From contig CAYULH010000004.1 of assembly GCA_964445645.1 (NCBI GenBank), positions 27,846-91,845 of the forward strand: a stretch of 64,000 nt of DNA. Direction: 5' to 3'. The notes below the pieces were generated by a model. That model saw only the letters and a list, made by a program, of their open reading frames with translations. It did no database searches and had not been told where the DNA came from. Below are positions 33,166-42,087 of this stretch, piece after piece. Every line of letters begins with the position of its first letter. The first letter of the stretch is position 1. Source of the stretch: Aureispira sp964445645 (GTDB taxonomy: Bacteria; Bacteroidota; Bacteroidia; Chitinophagales; Saprospiraceae). The position numbers were made by a program, and so were the translations under genes.

Positions 33166-34140
33166 ATGAAAAAAATAGCTGTCTTTACCTCTGGAGGGGA
33201 TGCCCCCGGTATGAATGCCTGTATTCGTGCAATCGTGCGCGCTGCCGTACACCACCATGTAGAAGTAATGGGTATTCGGAAAGGCTATAAAGGTATGATT
33301 GAAGATGATTTTGTTCCTCTGCAATCCAATTCGGTAAGCTATATTCTACAGCGTGGAGGCACTATTTTGGGTTCGGCCAGAAGTGAGGAATTTAAGACAG
33401 CAGAAGGGCGCAAAAAAGCCTACAACAACCTCAAGAAGCACGGAATAGAAGGTATTGTAGCTATTGGTGGAGATGGTACCTTTACGGGGGCTAAGTTTTT
33501 TATGGAGGAATATCCAGATATTGCCATTGTAGGCACTCCCGGTACGATTGATAATGATTTGTTTGGGACAGACTTTACTATTGGTTATGACACGGCTATC
33601 AATACAGCCATGCAAGCCATTGATAGCATCAAAGATACAGCCGATGCACATGATCGCCTATTTTTTGTAGAAGTGATGGGACGAGATGCGGGCTTTATTG
33701 CCATGCGTGCAGGCATTGCCGCAGGTGCCAAAGCTATTCTTGTTCCCGAAAGCAAAACCAATATTGATGAATTGGTACAGTTGTTATTAGATAATGCTAA
33801 AAAACGAAAACTGGCCAATATTGTTGTTGTGGCTGAAGGCAATGACGGCGGTGGTGCGGTCCAAATTGCCGAAAAAGTCAAAGCTAGAACTAATATCTTT
33901 GATATACGTGTGACAATACTAGGGCACATGCAGCGTGGAGGCTCTCCCACTTGTATGGATCGTGTACTAGCTAGTCGTGTTGGTGTGGCGGCGGTAGAGG
34001 CACTCTGTGCTGGCAAAAGGGGTATTATGCTCGGCCAATTGCACCGAGAAATTAGCGAAACACCATTCGACAAGGCCATTAAGCACCACGTCAAAAGTAG
34101 CACCCAATTGGAAGATTTGGCTAAGATTATTGCTTATTAG
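33166..34140 (+). CDS. pfkA: ATP-dependent 6-phosphofructokinase
   Basis: 324 residues, the normal length of bacterial Pfk. FTSGGDAPGMNACIRA is the N-terminal ATP-phosphate loop, and AIGGDGTFTGA has Gly after GGD, the ATP-type rather than pyrophosphate-type signature. GTPGTIDNDLFGTDFTIGYD carries the catalytic TIDND. GHMQRGGSPTCMDRVLA binds fructose-6-phosphate. It catalyses the committed step of glycolysis in the cytoplasm. Single gene; the 5' gap is filled by repeat family B copy 1. Confidence 0.97.
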   Translation: MKKIAVFTSGGDAPGMNACIRAIVRAAVHHHVEVMGIRKGYKGMIEDDFVPLQSNSVSYILQRGGTILGSARSEEFKTAEGRKKAYNNLKKHGIEGIVAIGGDGTFTGAKFFMEEYPDIAIVGTPGTIDNDLFGTDFTIGYDTAINTAMQAIDSIKDTADAHDRLFFVEVMGRDAGFIAMRAGIAAGAKAILVPESKTNIDELVQLLLDNAKKRKLANIVVVAEGNDGGGAVQIAEKVKARTNIFDIRVTILGHMQRGGSPTCMDRVLASRVGVAAVEALCAGKRGIMLGQLHREISETPFDKAIKHHVKSSTQLEDLAKIIAY

Positions 34141-34154
34141 AGCATTCTTGCCCT

Positions 34155-34934
34155 TTACTGCACATTACCATAGGCCACAAAATAAGGATTGAGCATATTT
34201 TCTTTGTTGTAAACAACAGCATCCTCGTTATTGTACTGCACTACTTTGCCCCCTGCTTCTTCGAGCACAATTTGAGCCGCCGCCGTGTCCCACTCCATTG
34301 TGGGGGCCACCCTCGGATACAAATGTGCTTGGCCTGTTGCCAACAACAAAAACTTGAGCGAACTGCCCTTGGACACCAAATCGGGCTCATCCAAAACCTC
34401 AATAAACGCCTTGGTTTCTTCGTTCAAGTGCGAGCGAGAACACACCACCTTAATACCTTTGTCTTGCATGGTAAACTGTGGCGCATGGATTTGCTGGGTG
34501 TTGCCCTCTTTCTTCAAAAAAGCCCCTGCTCCTTTGACCGCCCAATACAATTCATCCAACACCGGTGCGTACACCACACCCAATACTACTTGCCCTTGGT
34601 GAATCAGAGCTATATTTACCGTAAACTCTCCATTTCTCTTGATAAACTCCTTGGTACCATCCAGAGGATCCACCAACCAATAATAGTCATAACCTTGGCG
34701 CTCGGCATAAGGTACCGCTTTGTTCTCTTCAGAAACAATGGGGTATTGCAACGGCAATTGCTCCAAGCCTTCACAAATAACAGCATTAGAAGCCTGATCT
34801 GCCGCTGTTAGAGGCGAATCATCGGCTTTTTTGATAATTTCTATTCCTTCACAATTCTTATAAATATCCAAAATAGCAGCCCCTGCATTGACCGCAATAG
34901 TACACAACTCTGGGATTAAATCTTTGTAAGTCAT
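34155..34934 (-). CDS. cysQ: 3'(2'),5'-bisphosphate nucleotidase
   Basis: 259 residues from MTYKDLIPELCTIAVNAGAA. Inositol-monophosphatase fold: DSPLTAADQASN, PIVSEENK, WLVDPLDGTKEFI (metal-binding DPxDGT) and PTMEWDTAAAQIVLEEAGG. The GTKEFI and WDTAA forms point to CysQ, which hydrolyses PAP to AMP during sulfate assimilation or recycles PAP from sulfation. The frame is open further upstream, but that stretch overlaps the helicase C-terminus antiregister, so the ATG at 34932-34934 is chosen. 25 nt downstream of the DEAD-box gene on the same strand, likely one transcript. Confidence 0.93.
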   Translation of the reverse strand: MTYKDLIPELCTIAVNAGAAILDIYKNCEGIEIIKKADDSPLTAADQASNAVICEGLEQLPLQYPIVSEENKAVPYAERQGYDYYWLVDPLDGTKEFIKRNGEFTVNIALIHQGQVVLGVVYAPVLDELYWAVKGAGAFLKKEGNTQQIHAPQFTMQDKGIKVVCSRSHLNEETKAFIEVLDEPDLVSKGSSLKFLLLATGQAHLYPRVAPTMEWDTAAAQIVLEEAGGKVVQYNNEDAVVYNKENMLNPYFVAYGNVQ

Positions 34935-34959
34935 TTTCTGTAATTCTGTAATTTTGAAG

Positions 34960-36336
34960 TTACTTTTTCTTGTGACGATTCTTTTTAGAAGTAGTTTTGC
35001 GCCCTTTGTTGGCCTTGGACATATAGCCCGAATTGCTTTTGCCTGTGTATTTTTTGGGACGCTTATTCTGCTTCTTCTTAATTTTTGTTTTGTAACTAGT
35101 TTTCTCATGAAAAGCTCCCTTATAATTGGGGTCTTCTTTCATCTTTTGGGCATCAATGGCTCGATTCATTTCTTGCTGTTCGGCAAAAGGCGTATTGGTG
35201 ACTTCTACAGCGGCTGGCATCGGAAAACGTGGAATAGCCATGCGAATTTTTTTCTCAATCTTATTGATGTGATAGGCATCGGCAGGCGTACTAAAAGTCA
35301 GTGCCGCCCCTGTTCTAAAAGCCCTACCCGTACGCCCAATTCTATGCACATAATCCTCATAAACCGTAGGCACATCAAAATTCACCACATGGCTCACTTC
35401 CTTAATATCAATACCACGTGCCATCACATCCGTAGCCACCAAAATCCGAATAGCCCCCTGCCTAAAATCCTCAAAAGCATTGATACGGGTATTCTGTCCT
35501 TTGTTAGAATGAATCAAACGAATGCCCGCATCCCCCGCCAAACGTTGGAGGCGTTCAAACACCAAATTGGCCGTTTGTTTGGTCTTTACAAAAACAATAA
35601 TTCGACTAAAATTTTCTTCATCCTCTAGCAAGTGCGTCAATAAATTGAGCTTGGTCGCAAAGTTGGGCACTTCATACAATTGTTGCTCTACGGTCTCTAC
35701 AGGAGTAGCCTCGGGTGTTATTTCTATTTTGACTGGAAAATCCATAAAATTCCAACTCAATTCTTCTACTTTGGGCGAAAAGGTAGCCGAAAACAGGAGG
35801 TTTTGCTTTTTGGTAGGCACCACTTCCAGAATATTATTAATCTGCCCCATAAACCCCATGTCCATCATTCGGTCGGCCTCGTCCAAGACCATAATTTCTA
35901 CCTTATTGAGCGGCACATTTTCCTGTTGGTACAATTCCAACAAGCGTTTGGGCGTGCTGACCACAATATCCACCCCATTGAGCAATGCCTTGGCCTGCGC
36001 CTTGCGTCCAACGCCCCCATAAATACCCTCAATCCTAAATTCTGTATAGGTAGCCAACTCCTTAACTTGCTTGGTTACTTGCACCACCAGCTCCTTGGTA
36101 GGCACTACAATAATGCAGCGTGCTGCATTGCCCTTGGGATAGCTCAATTTTTGCAAAATAGGCAAGACATAAGCAGCCGTTTTACCTGTTCCTGTTTGGG
36201 CAATACCAATAATGTGCTGCCCCGAACGAATGGCAGGAATAGCCTTGACTTGGATGGGCGTAGCTTCCTCAAACCCTAAGTCCTCTAAGGCATTTAGATA
36301 TTGTTTGGTAATTTTTAATTCGTCAAAAGTTGTCAT
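34960..36336 (-). CDS. DEAD-box RNA helicase (RhlE/CsdA-like)
   Basis: 458 residues. Q motif GFEEATPIQVKAIP; Walker A AQTGTGKT (46-53); PTKELVVQV; STPKRLLE; VLDEADRMMDMG; FSATFS; IIVFVKTKQTANLVFERL; and HRIGRTGRAFRTG cover the two RecA domains. The last 60 residues are a Lys-rich basic tail (KKQNKRPKKYTGKSNSGYMS) typical for RNA-binding extensions in this phylum. Role: ATP-driven RNA unwinding in ribosome assembly or cold response. A good promoter lies at 36367-36395 on the same strand. Confidence 0.95.
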   Translation of the reverse strand: MTTFDELKITKQYLNALEDLGFEEATPIQVKAIPAIRSGQHIIGIAQTGTGKTAAYVLPILQKLSYPKGNAARCIIVVPTKELVVQVTKQVKELATYTEFRIEGIYGGVGRKAQAKALLNGVDIVVSTPKRLLELYQQENVPLNKVEIMVLDEADRMMDMGFMGQINNILEVVPTKKQNLLFSATFSPKVEELSWNFMDFPVKIEITPEATPVETVEQQLYEVPNFATKLNLLTHLLEDEENFSRIIVFVKTKQTANLVFERLQRLAGDAGIRLIHSNKGQNTRINAFEDFRQGAIRILVATDVMARGIDIKEVSHVVNFDVPTVYEDYVHRIGRTGRAFRTGAALTFSTPADAYHINKIEKKIRMAIPRFPMPAAVEVTNTPFAEQQEMNRAIDAQKMKEDPNYKGAFHEKTSYKTKIKKKQNKRPKKYTGKSNSGYMSKANKGRKTTSKKNRHKKK

Positions 36337-36366
36337 ACTCTACGTATTCTATAAGGATTGTAAGGG

Positions 36367-36395
36367 CAAAGGTACGTTTTTTTGTGCAATTGCAA
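36367..36395 (-). promoter_or_regulatory. Promoter of the DEAD-box helicase/cysQ unit
   Basis: On the minus strand TTG (36393-36395) and TACCTTTG (36367-36374) are separated by 18 nt, one short of the usual spacing. The start would be near 36359, about 22 nt before the ATG. Confidence 0.55.
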
Positions 36396-36546
36396 CGGTG
36401 CTTGCACGATTACGCTACTATTGCCAACTGCAAAATCATTTTTATTATAATTTGAACAAAAAAGACAATCTAGTGTTTTATTTACGAATACTTTACTAAA
36501 ACACCACACTTATTCGTTAACACTAAAAATCTACTATAAAACATTT

Positions 36547-37632
36547 ATGGACGAAAAAGATTCGTTACAACAATTAAATCAATTTCAACAACTTACCCTG
36601 CCCAAAGACTCGATACAAGTCAATGTTTCGGTCAATGTACAATCCCCTAACAATAGCCCAAGCCCTACCAACATTCCCCTAGAGAACAGCACCGATACCC
36701 TTGCAAACAATGGCAACATCAAAGAACAAATGACCGCCTCTGTCCATGGTTCTTGGGAAAAAATCACCAATAAAATTTCTGGTTGGGGCGAAGATATTCT
36801 ACTCAATTTACCCAATTTCATTTTGGCAGCACTAGTATTTGCATTGGCCTACTGGCTTTCCAACCGAGTCAAACAGCTCGTGCTTCGAATATCACAGCAC
36901 ACTATCCAACAAGCCTCTATTAGAGACCTACTAGCCAATTTTTCTTCCATTATAGTAATTGCTATTGGTTTTCTGATTGCACTAAATGTACTCAATCTCA
37001 ACGAAGTGCTCACCTCCTTGCTGGCAGGTGCTGGAGTAGCAGGTTTGGCTATAGGTTTGGCCTTGCAGGGTACATTAGCCAATACCTTTTCGGGGATTTT
37101 CTTAGCGGTACGCGATGTTATTAGTATAGGCGACTGGATAGAGAGCAATGGTTTTTCTGGAACAGTTATGAGCATTGATTTACGCAATACCCAACTCAAA
37201 GAAGCCGACAACAATATTGTTGTTATTCCCAACCAGATGATCTTAGACAACCCATTCAAAAACTACGGCTTGACCCAACGTGTTCGGGCTACGATTACTT
37301 GTGGCGTGGGCTATGAATGTGACTTAGAAGAAGTGAAAGCCGTGGCGATAGAAGCCATTAGCGCGCTTTATCCGCCCAATGATGGCGAAGAAGTAGAATT
37401 GCACTACTTGGAGTTTGGTGCGAGTTCTGTTAATTTCCGTCTGCGTTTTTGGGTCAATTCTCGCAAAGCACTCAAGGCATTTGAGGCCAAAAGTGAAGCC
37501 ATTATGGCACTCCGAAAAGCCTTTGACGAGCATAATATTAATATTCCCTTTCCGATTCGTACTGTATTTCACCAGAATGGAAATACTGTTGATAAACAAC
37601 AAGAAGCATTTGAATTGGAAGAACAATTATAG
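36547..37632 (+). CDS. MscS-family small-conductance mechanosensitive channel
   Basis: 361 residues. The first 80 are a polar, cytoplasmic-type extension. Three membrane helices follow (about 82-105, 125-148 and 153-180). The pore helix SLLAGAGVAGLAIGLALQGT and the signature NTFSGIFLAVRDVISIGDWI of MscS are intact, followed by the beta domain with DLRNTQLKEADNNIVVIPNQ. Opens under membrane tension to release solutes on osmotic downshock. Single gene, convergent with the PpiC gene. Confidence 0.92.
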   Translation: MDEKDSLQQLNQFQQLTLPKDSIQVNVSVNVQSPNNSPSPTNIPLENSTDTLANNGNIKEQMTASVHGSWEKITNKISGWGEDILLNLPNFILAALVFALAYWLSNRVKQLVLRISQHTIQQASIRDLLANFSSIIVIAIGFLIALNVLNLNEVLTSLLAGAGVAGLAIGLALQGTLANTFSGIFLAVRDVISIGDWIESNGFSGTVMSIDLRNTQLKEADNNIVVIPNQMILDNPFKNYGLTQRVRATITCGVGYECDLEEVKAVAIEAISALYPPNDGEEVELHYLEFGASSVNFRLRFWVNSRKALKAFEAKSEAIMALRKAFDEHNINIPFPIRTVFHQNGNTVDKQQEAFELEEQL

Positions 37633-37661
37633 TCCTTTTTTACCCCCCATTTTTATACAAT

Positions 37662-37691
37662 ACAGGGATGTCGAATATTCGACATCCCTGT
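37662..37691. terminator. Bidirectional terminator, perfect 30-bp palindrome
   Basis: ACAGGGATGTCGAATATTCG and its continuation form a perfect self-complementary 30-mer between the convergent MscS (stop 37632) and PpiC (stop 37723) genes. TTGTTTTATT follows on the plus side. Confidence 0.8.
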
Positions 37692-37722
37692 TGTTTTATT
37701 ATTATGTATTAGAATGAAGGCA

Positions 37723-39675
37723 CTATTTCACCATAGACTTCAGCACGGCATCATCTACCTTCACTTCAAATTTTTCCTTCAAACGCTTAATCAATTCCTT
37801 TTCTAAAGCATCTTGATAATCGGCCACCACATAGCCACGTGCTTCATCCAATGTTTTGATAGAAGAAGGGATAATTTCTTCGATTTTGGTAAAGTAGAAA
37901 GAACCATCCTTGGTATATCCTTTGCTCACTGTTCCAGCCTTCCACTTCAATTTATCCAACTCCGTATTTTTACCTTTTTCGTAAACCCCTGTAGTAGTTT
38001 GCACCACTTCACGGTCTTTGTTGAACATCGCTTTTATGGTTTCTGCACTTTTCTTGCGTGCCTTGGCAACCACTTTCTTAGTTATTTTCTTGTCATCCGT
38101 ACGCAAGGTGTAAAACGTCACATTGGCACGTTCCTTCCACTTATAATTCTCTTTATTATCCTCATAAAACTTTTTCAAGCCCTCTTCATCGCCAGCAGCC
38201 TTGTCCCAAACGAGTTGTCTTTTGACTTCAAACAACAAAATACCTTCTTCATATTCACGCATCAACGCCTTGAACTCTGGGTAACGTTTTTCCAATTGCG
38301 TTTCCTCATACGCCATTGCCTTTTGGGTTTCTAGCTTTTTCATCACACGCTCCATGGCACCTTCCAAGGTACGAGGCTGCATATTCATACGCTCACTGTG
38401 GGCACGTTGTGCTACTGATTTGAATTCGCCAACCGTAGCCTTCATATCACCAATCGTAAACAATACTTTATCATCCATTGCCTCGTCTGTCACCGCTCTC
38501 CAACGATAGGTCATGAATGTATTTTCCTTGGTCAAAGAGTCTTTTAAAGCTGCCCAATTAGCTTCATTTACTTTGAAATTGCTCTCCTTTTTGATGTCTG
38601 CAACCAAGGCATCCTGAATGAGTTTGAAACGAGGCTTGCGCTTAATTTTATTGGTAATTTCTGTTTTTACATCCTGATACTTGGCGTTTTTGATTCCTTG
38701 ATAACGCTTGATAATGTGCCAGCCTGCTTCCGTTTTGAAAGGCTTAGAAATATTGCCATCTTGCTGCAAGCTAAAAATCACCTCTTCAAAATCCTTGGCA
38801 TATTTATTAATACCAACCCAACCCAATTGTCCACCTCTGTTCTTGGTAGAATTATCTTGAGAATGCTTGGGCACCAATGTTTCAAATTCCGTCCCTCCCT
38901 TGAGCACTTCGTACAAAGAGTCGATCATCACTTTGGCTTGTTCTGGATTTTTCTTAGCTCTAATGAGCAAATGCGCCACTTTGATTTGACCAAATGCAGG
39001 ACGCACCTCGTCTACCCGCACAATATGATAACCATAATTTGTTTTGACAATATCCGAGATTTCGCCTTTCTTGGTTTCATAAGCAGCCGTTTCTAAGGCA
39101 TAAGGCAATTGTAAAGCCGTAAAGAAGCCCAAACTGCCCCCCTTGGCATTGCTGTATTGGTCATCGGAGTATTCTCTGGCCAATTGACCAAAGTTTTGAG
39201 GCGTTAGCTCTGCCTTAATTTTTTGGGCACGCTCAAACGCTTCGCGCTGCAAGGATTCTTCTGCATCAGGCGCTACCGCTATAAAAATATGACTAATACT
39301 GCGATCTTCCTTAGAGCGATTGTACGCCTCTTTGACCAATTTTTCGGTAATTTCTCGGTCAATAAGGTACGTGCTCGCCAATTGGCGTTTGTATTGTTCT
39401 TGTTCACGCACTACCGATGGCTTGTCGGCCAAACCTGTAGCTTCTCCTTCTGCCACTTGCAATTTGAAATTGACATACAAATCCAAGTACTCCTTTAGAG
39501 ATTTTTCGTCATAACTGACCTTTTCCCCATTTGTCTTATTATAAATGTACTTGAATTCAGAAACATGTACTTTCTTATCTCCTACCGTGAACAAAACAGG
39601 ATCTTCCTGCGCTTGGCCTTGTACGGCTACCATTAATAATATGGTCATACAAAGTACACCTATACGATTGAGCAT
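37723..39675 (-). CDS. Periplasmic peptidyl-prolyl isomerase with two PpiC domains
   Basis: 650 residues with signal peptide MLNRIGVLCMTILLMVAVQG-QAQ. A SurA-like N-terminal helical region is followed by two parvulin domains (about 127-222, SISHIFIAV ... GYHIVRVDEV; and about 228-330, KVAHLLIRAKKNPEQA ... GWHIIKRY). A 300-residue helical C-terminal part with repeated VLFTIGD-TVGEF motifs follows (compare VLFTVGDKKVHVSEF at the N-terminus). Probably a periplasmic foldase/chaperone for outer-membrane proteins. ATG at 39673-39675. Confidence 0.88.
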   Translation of the reverse strand: MLNRIGVLCMTILLMVAVQGQAQEDPVLFTVGDKKVHVSEFKYIYNKTNGEKVSYDEKSLKEYLDLYVNFKLQVAEGEATGLADKPSVVREQEQYKRQLASTYLIDREITEKLVKEAYNRSKEDRSISHIFIAVAPDAEESLQREAFERAQKIKAELTPQNFGQLAREYSDDQYSNAKGGSLGFFTALQLPYALETAAYETKKGEISDIVKTNYGYHIVRVDEVRPAFGQIKVAHLLIRAKKNPEQAKVMIDSLYEVLKGGTEFETLVPKHSQDNSTKNRGGQLGWVGINKYAKDFEEVIFSLQQDGNISKPFKTEAGWHIIKRYQGIKNAKYQDVKTEITNKIKRKPRFKLIQDALVADIKKESNFKVNEANWAALKDSLTKENTFMTYRWRAVTDEAMDDKVLFTIGDMKATVGEFKSVAQRAHSERMNMQPRTLEGAMERVMKKLETQKAMAYEETQLEKRYPEFKALMREYEEGILLFEVKRQLVWDKAAGDEEGLKKFYEDNKENYKWKERANVTFYTLRTDDKKITKKVVAKARKKSAETIKAMFNKDREVVQTTTGVYEKGKNTELDKLKWKAGTVSKGYTKDGSFYFTKIEEIIPSSIKTLDEARGYVVADYQDALEKELIKRLKEKFEVKVDDAVLKSMVK

Positions 39676-39898
39676 ATTTGTTGAGTTGTTTTTTTAGTGG
39701 AATAAGTAAACAATTTTCCTGCTTCTTGCGCCGCTTTAGACTTTCAAAACAAGCATATTGTTTATATGAACGCTGCAAATTTAGAGAAATTCTACCAAAG
39801 CCCCTATAATTAGGCTATTTAATAAATAGGTATAGACCTCGATCGTTTCTTTTGGCCATTTCCTAGATTAATTAAAAATAAGCTACTAGCTGATAAGG

Positions 39899-39932
39899 TT
39901 TGCTGGCTTGTGCTACAAATTTGGTATCTTTG
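39899..39932 (+). promoter_or_regulatory. Candidate promoter upstream of the 230-residue lipoprotein
   Basis: TTTG (39899-39902) and TATCTTTG (39925-39932) are 22 nt apart, slightly long. A transcript from here would read through repeat family B copy 2 before reaching the ATG at 40138. The 462-bp gap 39676-40137 holds only this and the repeat. Confidence 0.4.
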
Positions 39933-39988
39933 GGCAAGATAGTCCTGCTTGTTTTTTTTAATAGTAAGTAGTCGTTCAAAATTCTTTA

Positions 39989-40126
39989 CAACAAAAAACG
40001 GATATTTTCCTCCAGCTCATCGTTGAAAATACTCGCCTTAGCCCGCTAAGGCTGCGTTTTTCGCCTTGATCTGAATAAAAATCTTCCATTTTTTAACTTA
40101 TAATTAATTTTGTCCACCTACTTAAA
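39989..40126 (-). repeat. Family B interspersed repeat, copy 2 (short interior)
   Basis: Read on the minus strand it starts TTTAAGTAGGTGGACAAAA and contains GAAGATTTTTATTCAGATC, then a hairpin GCCTTAGC-GG-GCTAAGGC, then CAACGATGAGCTGGAGG and a CGTTTTTTG end. The outer parts match copy 1 (32890-33109); the interior differs completely. The 37-nt module of copy 1 is precisely missing between CAACGATGA and GCTGGAG. Confidence 0.75.
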
Positions 40127-40137
40127 GTAGATTTTTT

Positions 40138-40830
40138 ATGAAAAATATTGTTTTCAGTATTTTAATAGGATTTATAGCTACACTCTTTGCTTGCAACAAC
40201 CCTTCCAATCCAAACAAAGCCACAACGCCTCAACGTTATGGGTTTCAAAAAATAAACGCTTATGTGCGTTATGTGGCCTTGCAACGAGAATTGCAAGCGG
40301 ATATGACTTTCCGAACCGATTCTACCAAAGCCATTGAGGGCTTGGTGGTGCTGAATGATGAATTGATGCAGTTTAAGAAACGTCCCAAGCTAGGCTTGCA
40401 GTATGTGTTGCAAAAACGCGTCATGAACTTTAACAGAAAACAGACGTTTGCCTATGTAGAAAAAGACGGAAGCCAGCAAGAGTTAACTATTACCTTGCCT
40501 GAATTTGATAGTATTCGATTTTTGTCGGGCGGTGTGAGCCACAAAGATGGCGGCCTCATTGGCTGGAATGGCCCTGCCTTTGATGAAAAAGATGGCCTAG
40601 TCTTGCTCTTGACCGATGCTGATGGCCAAACATTTTCTATCAATCATGTAGGCATTACCAAAGGCAGCCAATACCAAATTCAGCCCTCTTATGCACAGCG
40701 TCTAGCGTTGGGCACGGCCAAACTAGAGGCCACACGCAAACGCACCAGCATCAGCCAAAAAGATAGTTGCACACAATTGATTACCATAGAGCATTATTTG
40801 CTGCCCGTATCTTTTGAAGTTAAGCCCTAA
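40138..40830 (+). CDS. Lipoprotein of unknown function, 230 residues
   Basis: Signal MKNIVFSILIGFIATLFAC with Cys19 as lipidation site, followed by a low-complexity NNPSNPNKATTP linker. The mature part has no family I recognise. It is mixed alpha/beta with blocks YVALQRELQADMTFRTDST, RFLSGGVSHKDGGLIGWNG and LLTDADGQTFSINHVGITKG. Expected at the outer or inner membrane. Its start is only 12 nt from the end of repeat family B copy 2, and it is followed by repeat family A copy 2. Confidence 0.75.
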   Translation: MKNIVFSILIGFIATLFACNNPSNPNKATTPQRYGFQKINAYVRYVALQRELQADMTFRTDSTKAIEGLVVLNDELMQFKKRPKLGLQYVLQKRVMNFNRKQTFAYVEKDGSQQELTITLPEFDSIRFLSGGVSHKDGGLIGWNGPAFDEKDGLVLLLTDADGQTFSINHVGITKGSQYQIQPSYAQRLALGTAKLEATRKRTSISQKDSCTQLITIEHYLLPVSFEVKP

Positions 40831-40848
40831 ATATTCTCACAAAAAACG

Positions 40849-41050
40849 ACCTATTCAATACAACCTTACTTCGTTGGAAATCGTATCTAATTGATTATCA
40901 GTTTATTACAGAAAACAAGCCAAAATCATAAAAGACTGATAATCAAATAGATACAAGATGCTTTTTTAGCTTTTTTGCAAAAAAAGTAAAAAACCGAACC
41001 GTAGGTGAGCTCACGAGCGAAGCGAGCTAATCCACGAAGTATTAATACAA
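40849..41050 (+). repeat. Family A interspersed repeat, copy 2 (with inserted module)
   Basis: Same arrangement as copy 1 at 1697-1857: CCTTACTTCGTTGGAAATCG, inner arms TATCTAATTGATTATCAGT and ACTGATAATCAAATAGATA, and right end CCACGAAGTATT. It is flanked by the direct repeat AATACAA. Compared with copy 1 it carries an extra stretch of about 36 nt (about 40996-41031, GAACCGTAGGTGAGCTCACG...) just before TCCACGAAG. The right end stops 19 nt before the ATG of the DUF3109 gene. Confidence 0.8.
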
Positions 41051-41062
41051 ATAATCAAACCA

Positions 41063-41662
41063 ATGTTAATTGTTGATAGTAAAGTTATTTCTCCAGATAT
41101 TTTTAAGGAAGAATTTGTTTGCAACCTCAATGCCTGCAAAGGTGCCTGCTGCTGGGAGGGCGATTATGGTGCGCCCTTGGACGTAGAGGAGTTGGATGTT
41201 TTGGATGCTATCTATGAGAAGGTCAAGCCTTTTCTAACGCCAGAAGGGATTGCCGCCATTGAAGCGCAAGGAACAGCCGTATACATTGCACAAGAGCGAG
41301 AATATGCGACCACACTAGTAGATAATGCCGCCTGTGCTTTTCTCAATTATGATGAAAATGGTATTGCCAAATGTGGTATTGAGCAAGCGTATGAAGCAGG
41401 GGTTATTGACTACCCCAAGCCTATTTCTTGCCACCTCTACCCCATTCGTGCAGAAAAATTATCCAACTTTAGTTTTGAAAAATTAGAATACGATCGCTGG
41501 GAAATCTGCTCGGCAGCCTGCACCAAGGGGGCCGAACTTAATGTGCCTGTTTATAAGTTTGTCAAAGGCCCGCTCATCCGCAAGTATGGCGAGGATTTTT
41601 ATGAGCAATTGGAGGCCATGGCTCAATACTTGGATAAGCCCGAAGAGCATGAGGATTTTTAA
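41063..41662 (+). CDS. DUF3109 family protein (Cys-rich, metal-binding)
   Basis: 199 residues. Cys pattern FVCNLNACKGACCWEGD near the N-terminus, then NAACAFLN, AKCGIEQ, ISCHLYPIR and WEICSAACTKG. This is the DUF3109/YkgJ-like set of cysteines, expected to bind zinc or an iron-sulfur cluster. Conserved in Bacteroidota, function unknown. Single gene just behind repeat family A copy 2; its 3' side is the tandem hairpin array. Confidence 0.9.
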   Translation: MLIVDSKVISPDIFKEEFVCNLNACKGACCWEGDYGAPLDVEELDVLDAIYEKVKPFLTPEGIAAIEAQGTAVYIAQEREYATTLVDNAACAFLNYDENGIAKCGIEQAYEAGVIDYPKPISCHLYPIRAEKLSNFSFEKLEYDRWEICSAACTKGAELNVPVYKFVKGPLIRKYGEDFYEQLEAMAQYLDKPEEHEDF

Positions 41663-42087
41663 TTGTCGCTTCGCGTACCTTGATTTTTTTGATTGCTGTG
41701 ATTTTTTGATTGCCTATTAATAGTAAAAATCACAAAATCATAAAATCACACTAATCAAAGTCTTTTTTTCTTCTTGTTCGCTTCGCGTACCTTGATTGCT
41801 TTGATTTTTTGATTGCCTATTGATAGTAAAAATCACAGCAATCATAAAATCACACTAATCAAAGTCTTTTTTTTTCTTCTTGGTCGCTACACGTACATTG
41901 ATTGCTTTGATTTTTTGATTGCCTATTAATAGTAAAAATCACAGCAATCATAAAATCACACTAATCAAAGTCTTTTTTTTCTTCTTGGTCGCTACACGTA
42001 CTTTGATTACATTGATTTTGTGATTGCCTATTGATAGTAAAAATCACAGCAATCATAAAATCACACTAATCAAAGTCTTTTTTTTTA
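41663..42087. repeat. Four tandem ~105-bp units, each forming a long hairpin
   Basis: Units begin at TCGCT words at 41666, 41778, 41884 and 41989 (periods 112, 106 and 105). Each contains TTGATTGCTTTGATTTTTTG, a TATTGATAGTAAAAATCAC spacer, and GCAATCATAAAATCACAC-TAATCAAAG. The first and last parts are inverted repeats of about 25 bp with a few mismatches. Poly-T runs of 7-9 close each unit. The array fills the whole gap between two convergent genes. Confidence 0.88.

Noticed and set aside
34935..35108. 58-codon N-terminal extension of CysQ
   Set aside because: It is Arg/Lys-rich sequence overlapping the helicase 3' end in another frame; the CysQ fold begins at the ATG at 34932-34934.
41663..42087. 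Possible CRISPR array
   Set aside because: The repeating unit is about 105 bp and near-identical throughout; there are no unique spacers and no cas genes.
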